Below, piece by piece: positions 1 to 5,359 of a DNA stretch of 5,359 nt (the stretch's first letter is position 1; each line of letters starts with the position of its first letter). The position numbers and the translations under genes were made by a program. The stretch spans positions 1-5,359 of the forward strand of contig JANXWM010000731.1 in assembly GCA_025351145.1 (NCBI GenBank), written 5' to 3'. The DNA comes from Chitinophagaceae bacterium. GTDB taxonomy: Bacteria; Bacteroidota; Bacteroidia; Chitinophagales; Chitinophagaceae. The notes beneath the pieces were generated by a model that was not told where the DNA came from, ran no database searches, and worked only from the letters and a program-made list of their open reading frames with translations.

Positions 1-86
1 GACTTCGATAGGATCAATAAATCACTGCGTAGATGGGTATCGCTGCTTTGGGCTTTTGCTCTTTTGAAGGTATGCATTGTTCACAA

Positions 87-145
87 GTTGTAATACAACA
101 TAACGCAACGCCGCCGTTGCTGGGTGACTTCGGTAGAAGCCGACC
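87..145. other. Run of three short hairpins in a gene-free stretch
   Basis: Three stem-loops follow each other: GTTGT/ACAAC (87-91 with 95-99), GCAACG/CGTTGC (105-110 with 115-120, loop CCGC), and a bulged stem built on CTTC/GAAG (128-131 with 136-139, loop GGTA), extended by GGT (123-125) and ACC (143-145). They lie just beside repeat copy 1 and downstream of gabT. No T-run follows on either strand, so they do not look like rho-independent terminators. They may be the body of a larger repeat or a structured RNA. Nothing coding is supported in 1-222. Confidence 0.35.
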
Positions 146-150
146 TATGC

Positions 151-218
151 TCTGAACGTACAAGAGTGCGACGCAAGAGAAGCTTCATGCTTATTCTTTT
201 GGTTGGTACAAAAGAATT
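151..218 (+). repeat. Dispersed intergenic repeat, copy 1, with 9-bp hairpin
   Basis: This copy has the core TACAAGAGTGCGACGCAAG (159-177), which contains the dyad TGCG-A-CGCA, then GAAGCTTC (180-187), then a perfect stem ATTCTTTTG (193-201) and CAAAAGAAT (209-217) around a 7-base loop. From 158 to 218 it aligns without gaps to 2360-2420, at about 48 of 61 positions by hand count. It ends 4 bp from the stop codon of gabT (223-225). TCTGAA just before the core resembles TCAGAA beside copy 3. Confidence 0.8.
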
Positions 219-222
219 ACGC

Positions 223-1569
223 TTATACTTTTCTCTTTTCATTAGCTCTCCCGATGGCGTCTTCTAAAACTTTTAAACCTTCATGCAATTGTTCATCGGT
301 CATTACAATAGGCGGCAACAGTCGAATGCAATTGCTGTACAAACCGGCGCGAATAAGAATGATACCGTGACTTACCGCATCTTTTAATATCTCCAATGCA
401 ATTTCGAGATCAGGTTCTTTAGAGTTTTTATCTTTTACAAACTCAACCAAACACATGGCGCCAATAGCACGAACATCACCGACAACTGAATACTTTTCTT
501 TCCATGTATCCAGTGTTGATTTGATCAACGCACCAACATGAACAGCGCGTTGCAAAAATTCATTTGAGCTTAGAATTTTTAACGACTCAATTGCAGCAAC
601 AGCAGCGATAGGACTACCACCATAGGTGCCGCCAATACCACCCAAATGCGTGCAATCCATGATCTCTGCCTTGCCAACCACAGCACTGATGGGCATTCCG
701 GCGCCAAGCGATTTTGCGGTTGCAATAATATCGGGAACTACACCTGTGTGTTCAATAGCAAATAGTTTACCGGTGCGGCCACTGCCGCTTTGTATTTCAT
801 CGGCGATCAGTACAATGCCGTGTTTATCGCACAACTCACGAATCTTTTGCATGAATGCAGTTGGCATTTGTATAAAGCCACCTTCGCCTAAAACTGGTTC
901 AATAATAAAGGCAGCAACCGATTCAGGATCTACTTGTGCAATGAATGCATGCTCTAAATTGTTAATACACCAATCAAGGTATTCATCTTCCGTCATGCCA
1001 TTGGGAGTGCGGTACAAATTAGGAGAAGGCAAGCGATAAATATCACTTACAAAAGAGCCAAACCCTTTTTTGAATAAACTGTATTTACTAGTTAAAGAAA
1101 GCGTTAATAAACTGCGACCATGATAAGCACCTTCAAAACAAATTATTGCAGGGCGTTTAGTATAATAGCGTGCCAGCATCACCGCATTTTCAACTGCTTC
1201 TGTGCCTGTATTGCAAAGCAAGGTTTTCTTTGGAAAGTTGCCAGGCGTAAGAATGTTGAGCGTTTCAGCGAGTTCTATGTATGGCTCAAATGTGGTAACC
1301 AAAGAACAGGTATGAATATATTTATCCAACTGATCTTTTATTGCATTTACAATTACTTCCGGCCTGTGGCCTACGTTGATCATACCTATGCCACCGGCAA
1401 AATCGAGTAGTTGATTGCCATCAACATCCCATACTAAACCACCTTCTGCTTTTTCAACTACTACTTCAGTTGATTTAGCTAATCCTTTGGGAGTGGCTGC
1501 AGCTCTGCGTTCCAGCAGTGCTTTGCCTTTAGGGCCTGGTATTTCTGTTTTTAACTGAATGTAAGACAT
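223..1569 (-). CDS. gabT: 4-aminobutyrate aminotransferase-like class III PLP aminotransferase
   Basis: This protein (448 aa) probably moves the amino group of 4-aminobutyrate (GABA) to 2-oxoglutarate, giving succinate semialdehyde and glutamate in the cytoplasm. It aligns along its whole length with E. coli GabT as I remember that sequence, and the active-site residues coincide: I61 in FAGGI, the TGTEA phosphate loop at 121-125, R152 in the YHGR motif, the glutamate switch E229 in GEGG with its partner R416, D257 and Q260 in IADEIQSG, the Schiff-base lysine K286 in TAKS, and T315 in GGTYGGSP. About 7 extra residues lie between R152 and E229. The ATG at 1567-1569 is a sensible start: it leaves only about 10 residues more than E. 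coli GabT, and no Shine-Dalgarno precedes it. The aldehyde dehydrogenase upstream on the same strand would use its product. A related substrate such as 5-aminovalerate cannot be excluded. The class is near certain and GABA is the likeliest substrate. Confidence 0.9.
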   Translation of the reverse strand: MSYIQLKTEIPGPKGKALLERRAAATPKGLAKSTEVVVEKAEGGLVWDVDGNQLLDFAGGIGMINVGHRPEVIVNAIKDQLDKYIHTCSLVTTFEPYIELAETLNILTPGNFPKKTLLCNTGTEAVENAVMLARYYTKRPAIICFEGAYHGRSLLTLSLTSKYSLFKKGFGSFVSDIYRLPSPNLYRTPNGMTEDEYLDWCINNLEHAFIAQVDPESVAAFIIEPVLGEGGFIQMPTAFMQKIRELCDKHGIVLIADEIQSGSGRTGKLFAIEHTGVVPDIIATAKSLGAGMPISAVVGKAEIMDCTHLGGIGGTYGGSPIAAVAAIESLKILSSNEFLQRAVHVGALIKSTLDTWKEKYSVVGDVRAIGAMCLVEFVKDKNSKEPDLEIALEILKDAVSHGIILIRAGLYSNCIRLLPPIVMTDEQLHEGLKVLEDAIGRANEKRKV

Positions 1570-1583
1570 GGTAAAATAATTAT

Positions 1584-1700
1584 GCCCCCATCCCCTGAAG
1601 GGGTGTTAAGAGCGATGAGCGATATTCTTTATTTTTAAATGTTTGCAAGTTCATTTTTTTTGACAATAAAATATATTATCCCCCTTTAGGGGTTAGGTGC
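1584..1700. repeat. MITE-like unit with imperfect 20-bp inverted ends
   Basis: The left end (1584-1603, containing CCCCTGAAGGGG) and the reverse complement of the right end (1681-1700, containing CCCCTTTAGGGG) agree at 16 of 20 positions without gaps. Each end is itself a small palindrome with arms CCCCT and AGGGG. The 77 bp between them are AT-rich and include a duplicated heptamer GAGCGAT (1610-1616 and 1617-1623) and a run of eight T (1654-1661). The right end overlaps the last eight codons of the GNAT gene, and the left end sits 15 bp upstream of the gabT start. No clear target-site duplication is visible. Short CCCC/GGGG palindromes seem common between Bacteroidota genes, so these could be two independent copies rather than one element. 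Confidence 0.45.
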
Positions 1701-2329
1701 ATCACAATCACCGCACCTGCATTACCGCAAGCTGGATCGTTTAAATAATCTTTCATTAAACCAACAATTTCGAAACCCACTTTTTCCTGAACGGAAACTG
1801 TGGGATCAAATAGTTCATGGTTTTTTACTTTTTCAAAGTATTCATCTATGCTCATTGCGTTACTTACTGCGGCGTAACCATTAAGCATTCCTACTGTCAT
1901 TTGCCCTTTTAAACTCAATTTTTTGCAGGTGTATTGTCTTGCACGGTATAATGCTTTTGCTATTCCTTTATTTCTGTAATCAGGGTGTACACTTACATCC
2001 ATTCCATATAACCATTCACCGTTGGGTTCGTGTGTAGTGAACCATCCACCGCCCATAATCTCGAAAAAAGTATGATGCTCATTTTCATTCATGTTGAAAT
2101 GATAACGTATAGAACTTGTGGCACCAATTACTTTATCATTATCTAATGCAACAAATTGCCCTTCGGGAAAAAGTTCCACATGTTTTCTGTATTGGTCTGC
2201 ATGTAATATTTCTTCTTCTGCCAATGTTGGGAAAACGACATACTGCAATGCTTCTAATTGTTCTGCATGTTCTGCCTGCATGGGAACAATTTCAATGCCT
2301 GATGATAATGTTTCTTTATAATTCAACAT
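1676..2329 (-). CDS. GNAT family N-acetyltransferase, of the type fused to nitrilases elsewhere
   Basis: This is a 217-aa acetyl-CoA-dependent acetyltransferase of unknown substrate. Motif A is clear: the beta strand LYGMDVSVHP (107-116) is followed by the pyrophosphate-binding loop YRNKGIA (118-124), fitting R/Q-x-x-G-x-G/A. Other landmarks are FPEGQ (54-58), HEPNGEWLYG (100-109), EKV..HELFDP (166-176) and a GF (185-186) with a hydrophobic strand near the C-terminus. These match, in the same order, the N-terminal GNAT domain of bifunctional GNAT/carbon-nitrogen hydrolase proteins as I recall them, but no hydrolase domain follows here. The ATG at 2327-2329 has no Shine-Dalgarno and lies about 15 bp from a TATATTTG promoter box. 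The last residues, TPKGG, are encoded by a CCCCTTTAGGGG palindrome and may be an acquired tail. The neighbouring genes suggest a link to amino-acid or polyamine metabolism, but that is inference. Confidence 0.85.
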   Translation of the reverse strand: MLNYKETLSSGIEIVPMQAEHAEQLEALQYVVFPTLAEEEILHADQYRKHVELFPEGQFVALDNDKVIGATSSIRYHFNMNENEHHTFFEIMGGGWFTTHEPNGEWLYGMDVSVHPDYRNKGIAKALYRARQYTCKKLSLKGQMTVGMLNGYAAVSNAMSIDEYFEKVKNHELFDPTVSVQEKVGFEIVGLMKDYLNDPACGNAGAVIVMHLTPKGG

Positions 2330-2344
2330 CGTATTTTATCTGTT

Positions 2345-2378
2345 CAAATATATTCTTCAGTACAAGAGTGCGATGCAA
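2345..2378 (-). promoter_or_regulatory. Putative Bacteroidota-type promoter of the GNAT gene
   Basis: On the minus strand, TATATTTG (2352 to 2345) matches the Bacteroidota -7 consensus TAnnTTTG exactly. A TTG at 2378-2376, 23 bp upstream, could serve as the -33 element; that spacing is at the long end of the 17-23 bp range reported for Flavobacterium. Transcription would start roughly 10 bases before the ATG at 2329, giving a very short leader. The TTG belongs to the dispersed repeat copy at 2360-2420. The box match is direct; promoter activity is inference. I found no comparable box upstream of the transporter gene or gabT. Confidence 0.4.
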
Positions 2379-2420
2379 GGAAAGCTTCATGCATGCACTA
2401 AAGTTTGGTTCAAAAAAATT
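2360..2420 (+). repeat. Dispersed intergenic repeat, copy 2, hairpin decayed
   Basis: Same orientation as copy 1. The first 33 bases match copy 1 at 30 positions, with core TACAAGAGTGCGATGCAAG, where one base change breaks the TGCG-A-CGCA dyad. The right hairpin arm survives as CAAAAAAAT (2411-2419), but the left arm (2395-2403) no longer pairs with it. The copy ends 3 bp from the stop codon of the transporter gene (2424-2426), and its other end supplies the putative -33 element of the GNAT promoter. Confidence 0.75.
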
Positions 2421-2423
2421 CTT

Positions 2424-3803
2424 CTACATCACATAACCAAATATTAAATAAGCAACACAACTTAAACCAAATGCAAGAAACGCATAAGGCAACTGCGCAA
2501 TACCATTATCAAGGTTGCTGTTCTCTGTACTCTGCGACGTAAGAACTGTTGCATCGCTGTACAGGCAAGCGTTTGCGCCGAATACCCCGGCACTCACAAC
2601 TGCACCACAATTCACCAAAACGTTCGATCCGAGATGCTGCGCCAACGGCACAACAATTGGAATTGCCACTGCATACAAACCCCACGAAGAACCTGTTGTT
2701 ACAGAAATTAACGACAACGATGCGAACACAATAACAGGTAACAATTCTTTGCTTACATAGGGTGATACTGCATTTAACACATACTGCGTTAGACCCATTT
2801 TATCGTTCACATCTTTAAGCACATAACTCATCATAAGAATGGCAAGCGCATACACCATACTATTGAAACCACTGAACACCGTTTCGCTGAGTTGCTGAAA
2901 TGTTCCAAGCTTTATAATCAAGTAATAGATAAATGTAAATGCAACGGCAATCATTACACCTTTAAGTGCATCAATGTCAAAATAAATTGTTGCGATCAAC
3001 GCAACAACCATTGGCAAAATAAAATAGATAACTTTTGATTCTTTCTTTGGATTGAGCAATGATATATCCAACACACCAGACATGGTTAAACCAGTACCAA
3101 ATAAATTACCTGTTTGTTCTGCACGTTCATTTGCTTTTTTTAACCGACCAAACCAGGGAATAACGCCATAAATAAACAGCGGAATTATAAGCACACTAAT
3201 GTACCCGTAAGAGACATAGGGTATCATTTTCCAGTAAGTACTTAATCCCTTTCCTTCGGGAGCAACATGAGAAGATTCAAGTATAGCACCAATAAAAATC
3301 GTCCAAGTAGAAATTGGCATAATTACACACCACGGTGGCGCTGTTGTGTTCACTATATAAGCAAGCGTTTCGCGTGGCACTTTAAATGCGTCTGTTATTT
3401 TGCGCATAGAAAGGCCAACGGTTAATGCACTTAAATAATCGTCGAGAAATATTGCCAAACCCAATCCCCATGCACCCATCAGCGCACCAGCCTTTGTTTT
3501 AATTTTCTTCAAAGCCCAGTCGCCAAACTTAAGTGTTCCGCCGCTTCGCACCATTAAACCAATGAGTGACCCATACAACCCGCAAACAAGAATTACCCAA
3601 ACAGATCCCCCCGAACTTGGGTCGCCAATGACACGCATCATTGAGTCAACAAAGTCAGTAAAAAAGTTAGTGCTGTTGTGCAGACTTATAATTACAAAAC
3701 CGCAAAGGCAACCAATCAACAATGGCTCAAAAGATGTGCGCATTACAATTGCCAGTACAATTACAACAAGTGGTGGAATTAATGCCAGTGCGCCGTAGTC
3801 CAT
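2424..3803 (-). CDS. NhaC-family Na+/H+ antiporter-like membrane transporter
   Basis: This 459-aa inner-membrane protein has about 11-12 predicted hydrophobic segments, roughly at 6-22, 26-45, 66-86, 106-121, 155-175, 193-218, 256-275, 280-297, 312-330, 352-372, 374-390, 395-415 and 437-457. NhaC-family (Pfam Na_H_antiporter) hallmarks are visible: FLDDYLSALTVG (119-130) with the acidic pair D121-D122, NTTAPPWCVIMPISTW (152-167), TTGSSWG (369-375), and the C-terminal block SDATVLTSQ...QLPYA (416-441), which corresponds to the SDTTVLSS...LPYA signature. The family exchanges Na+ for H+, but some members are amino-acid or organic-acid transporters. Sitting between GABA-shunt genes, this one may carry GABA or another amino acid; the substrate is inferred from context only. 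The ATG at 3801-3803 follows a heptamer repeat with no Shine-Dalgarno. The gene is intact, and its stop lies 3 bp from a dispersed repeat. Confidence 0.88.
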   Translation of the reverse strand: MDYGALALIPPLVVIVLAIVMRTSFEPLLIGCLCGFVIISLHNSTNFFTDFVDSMMRVIGDPSSGGSVWVILVCGLYGSLIGLMVRSGGTLKFGDWALKKIKTKAGALMGAWGLGLAIFLDDYLSALTVGLSMRKITDAFKVPRETLAYIVNTTAPPWCVIMPISTWTIFIGAILESSHVAPEGKGLSTYWKMIPYVSYGYISVLIIPLFIYGVIPWFGRLKKANERAEQTGNLFGTGLTMSGVLDISLLNPKKESKVIYFILPMVVALIATIYFDIDALKGVMIAVAFTFIYYLIIKLGTFQQLSETVFSGFNSMVYALAILMMSYVLKDVNDKMGLTQYVLNAVSPYVSKELLPVIVFASLSLISVTTGSSWGLYAVAIPIVVPLAQHLGSNVLVNCGAVVSAGVFGANACLYSDATVLTSQSTENSNLDNGIAQLPYAFLAFGLSCVAYLIFGYVM

Positions 3804-3806
3804 TTA

Positions 3807-3841
3807 GTGGTTTGTAGTTTACAGTTTGTGGTTTGAAGTTA
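3807..3841. repeat. Degenerate heptamer tandem repeat (GTRGTTT) before the transporter gene
   Basis: Five consecutive heptamers read GTGGTTT, GTAGTTT, ACAGTTT, GTGGTTT and GAAGTTA on the plus strand. They begin 3 bp upstream of the transporter ATG, so its mRNA leader would carry AAACYAC-type repeats, provided transcription starts upstream. The arrangement resembles the short tandemly repeated sequences known from other bacteria. Its function is unknown. Confidence 0.6.
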
Positions 3842-3843
3842 TT

Positions 3844-3906
3844 TTTATAAGCCAGTCTTTATAAATTCTATGAAACATTCTTGCGTCGCACACTTGTACA
3901 TTCTGA
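3844..3906 (-). repeat. Dispersed intergenic repeat, copy 3, inverted, with 7-bp hairpin
   Basis: Read on the minus strand this copy has TCAGAA, then TACAAGTGTGCGACGCAAGA, then TTTCAT. It is one base shorter than copy 1 in this part. Four bases after TTCAT, exactly as in copy 1, a hairpin follows: TTTATAA (3865-3859) and TTATAAA (3850-3844) around an 8-base loop. The stem sequence differs from copy 1, but its position does not. The copy lies between the aldehyde dehydrogenase stop and the transporter start. Confidence 0.7.
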
Positions 3907-3957
3907 TACATTATTCAGCAAATCCCCTTCATCAATTTAATCCTCCCAAATCCAGGT

Positions 3958-5359
3958 TCAGACCATCCCACCAAAACTGATCAATTTCTTTTCCATGTAT
4001 TCGTACAAACCTTCACTTCCACTTTCATGACCCAAACCACTTTGTTTCCATCCGCCAAATGGCGCTTCTGTTGCATGAGGTGCCCATTCATTTACACCCA
4101 CCATCCCAAACTCCAATGCTTCTGAATAAAAGAATGCGTCATTCAAATTATTCGTCCAGACATAAGATGCCAAACCATAAGGTGTATTGTTAGCCCACCC
4201 AACAACTTCATTTTTATTTCCCCATTTTATAATTGGCAACACCGGGCCAAATATTTCTTTATTCACCGCTTCTGTTTGTGCATCAACATTAGTAAGAATT
4301 GTTGGCGCAACAAACCAGCCTTTACCCGATGGAATATTGCCCGCAGTTGCAACAGCACCGCCATGCTTCGCATCTTCAATAATATGCAACACCTGCTGCT
4401 GTTGACGCTGGTTTATTAAAGGCCCCATATTGGTATCAGCTTCCCAGCCATAACCCACTTTGATACTTTTAATGGTATCAGATGCGACAGACAAAAACTG
4501 GTCATAAATTTTTTCATGAACAAAAAAACGTTGCGGTGCAACACATACCTGGCCTGCATTACGAAGCTTTGCAATAACAGATGATTTTGCAAGCGCTTCA
4601 ACATTTACATCTTGCGTAATAATAACCGGTGCATTACCACCAAGTTCTAAAGAAAGTTTTGTATTTGTTTTCGAAGCGCCATCCATTAATATTTTTCCCA
4701 CTCTTGTGCTGCCAGTAAAACTTATTTTTTTTACATGAGCATTGCTTAATAATTCATCACCAATTGCAGCGGCATCGCCAACCAAATTATTAAGTACACC
4801 AGCAGGCAATCCTGCTTCTATTAATGCTTTTACAATATTGTTTGTGGTGAGTGCCGTAAACTCCGAACCTTTTGTTACAAGCGTACAACCCGCTGCCAGT
4901 GCGGCTGCCCATGCACGTGCCGGATTGTACGAAGGAAAATTCCATGCAGTAATCACACCAACAACACCCATCGGTTGCCAGATGGTCATCATGCGTTTAT
5001 CATTGCGTGCTGCAGGAATTGTTTTACCATAAGCACGCTTGCATTCTTCTGCGTACCATTCAAATAAATTCGCTGATACAAGCCACTCCCCTTTTGCTTC
5101 AGCCATTGGTTTACCACTTTCCATTACCGTTTCTTTTGCAAACGTTTCCACATTTGCACGAATAATATCCGCTGCTTTTTTCAGTATTGCCGCCCGTTGA
5201 TAAACATTCGTTTTGCTCCATTTACCAAATGCATTTTTTGCAGCATCAATTGCGGCTTTGCAATCATTTGTATCGCCCCAGGCCATCTCATCAATCACAT
5301 CTTCTGTTGCAGGATTGATGAGCTTTTCCGTTTTACCGGATTGTGCTTTTACAAATTCT
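3958..5359 (-). CDS. gabD: Succinate-semialdehyde dehydrogenase-like aldehyde dehydrogenase (5' end outside window)
   Basis: This gene probably oxidises succinate semialdehyde to succinate with NAD(P)+. The frame stays open to the right edge and includes the typical INPATED segment, so the GTG at 5296-5298 is internal and the true start lies beyond the window, probably by only a few residues. About 466 residues are visible, against roughly 480 usual for the family. Numbering from that GTG, the catalytic set is complete: N120 in AWNFP, K143 and E146 in TKGSE, the Rossmann loop FTGSTRVG (194-201), the general base E218 in LELGGN, the nucleophile C252 in GQVC, and E348 in EIFGP. R128 and R246 align with the two carboxylate-binding arginines of human SSADH. 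The serine that completes that site is replaced (H408/A409 region), and the second redox-switch cysteine is alanine (A254). It heads the group of genes that includes gabT. Another semialdehyde substrate remains possible. Confidence 0.87.
   Translation of the reverse strand, partial: EFVKAQSGKTEKLINPATEDVIDEMAWGDTNDCKAAIDAAKNAFGKWSKTNVYQRAAILKKAADIIRANVETFAKETVMESGKPMAEAKGEWLVSANLFEWYAEECKRAYGKTIPAARNDKRMMTIWQPMGVVGVITAWNFPSYNPARAWAAALAAGCTLVTKGSEFTALTTNNIVKALIEAGLPAGVLNNLVGDAAAIGDELLSNAHVKKISFTGSTRVGKILMDGASKTNTKLSLELGGNAPVIITQDVNVEALAKSSVIAKLRNAGQVCVAPQRFFVHEKIYDQFLSVASDTIKSIKVGYGWEADTNMGPLINQRQQQQVLHIIEDAKHGGAVATAGNIPSGKGWFVAPTILTNVDAQTEAVNKEIFGPVLPIIKWGNKNEVVGWANNTPYGLASYVWTNNLNDAFFYSEALEFGMVGVNEWAPHATEAPFGGWKQSGLGHESGSEGLYEYMEKKLISFGGMV

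Noticed and set aside
1..93. Possible C-terminal end of a plus-strand gene, open to a TAA at 91-93
   Set aside because: Thirty open codons are expected by chance, a second frame is open to 67-69 as well, and the translation matches nothing I recognise. A real convergent gene ending here cannot be fully excluded.
626..1039. Plus-strand open frames of 60-137 codons opposite the four genes (for example 626-1039, 1120-1410, 2116-2436, 4742-5032)
   Set aside because: They lie antisense to clearly homologous minus-strand genes, show no recognisable domains and read as low-complexity shadow translations.
1592..1603. CCCCTGAAGGGG and the matching 1681-1692 palindrome as rho-independent terminators
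   Set aside because: The stems are only 4-5 bp with tiny loops, and no T-run follows directly on the transcribed strand.
2404..2420. Terminator of the transporter gene from the T-rich run just after its stop codon
   Set aside because: On the minus strand the T-run comes before, not after, any pairing, and the nearest stem (TTTG/CAAA) is only 4 bp.
158..3899. CRISPR-like array from the repeated core
   Set aside because: Copies are more than 1 kb apart, differ in orientation and are separated by whole genes, so there is no spacer structure.
3925..3957. Small ORF in the gap after the aldehyde dehydrogenase (minus strand)
   Set aside because: The only ATG-started frame seen runs for five codons, with no evidence of coding.
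4416..4604. Minus-strand 62-codon frame inside the aldehyde dehydrogenase gene
   Set aside because: It is an alternative frame within the conserved catalytic region (around C252) and has no family features.
5296..5298. GTG as the start codon of the aldehyde dehydrogenase
   Set aside because: The same frame remains open to the window edge and encodes the expected INPATED segment of the family, so the GTG is an internal valine and the gene is simply cut by the window.

Overview
This window holds four protein-coding genes, all on the minus strand, from what looks like a member of the Bacteroidota. Chitinophagaceae or a close relative is my best guess. The reasons are the AT-rich sequence, start codons with no Shine-Dalgarno sequence, a TATATTTG box of the Bacteroidota TAnnTTTG promoter type ahead of one gene, and the family resemblance of the proteins. 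The taxon is inference, because no rRNA or other marker gene is present.

In the direction of transcription (high to low coordinates) the order is: an NAD(P)-dependent succinate-semialdehyde-type aldehyde dehydrogenase (3958 to the right edge, 5' end cut off by the window); an NhaC-family membrane antiporter or transporter (2424-3803); a stand-alone GNAT acetyltransferase resembling the acetyltransferase half of GNAT-nitrilase fusion proteins (1676-2329); and a GabT-type class III aminotransferase (223-1569). The dehydrogenase and aminotransferase together make the classic GABA shunt: GABA to succinate semialdehyde to succinate. The transporter could bring in the amino acid or exchange it for ions. 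The role of the GNAT is unknown. The genes point the same way but are 94-154 bp apart, so they may be a loose operon or several separately transcribed units.

The spaces between the genes are the unusual part. A dispersed repeat of about 60 bp, with core TACAAGnGTGCGAyGCAAG, occurs three times: after gabT, between the transporter and the GNAT gene, and, inverted, between the dehydrogenase and the transporter. Two copies end 3-4 bp from a stop codon. Two copies place a hairpin at exactly the same distance from the core although the stem sequences differ, which suggests a conserved fold. The GNAT-gabT gap is bounded by a pair of inverted 20-bp CCCCTNNAGGGG-type palindromes, forming a MITE-like unit that encodes the last residues of the GNAT protein. 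A degenerate heptamer tandem repeat lies just before the transporter start codon.

Positions 1-222 contain no gene I can support. They hold three short hairpins (87-145) followed by the first repeat copy. I see no RNA genes, CRISPR array, transposase gene or convincing rho-independent terminator.
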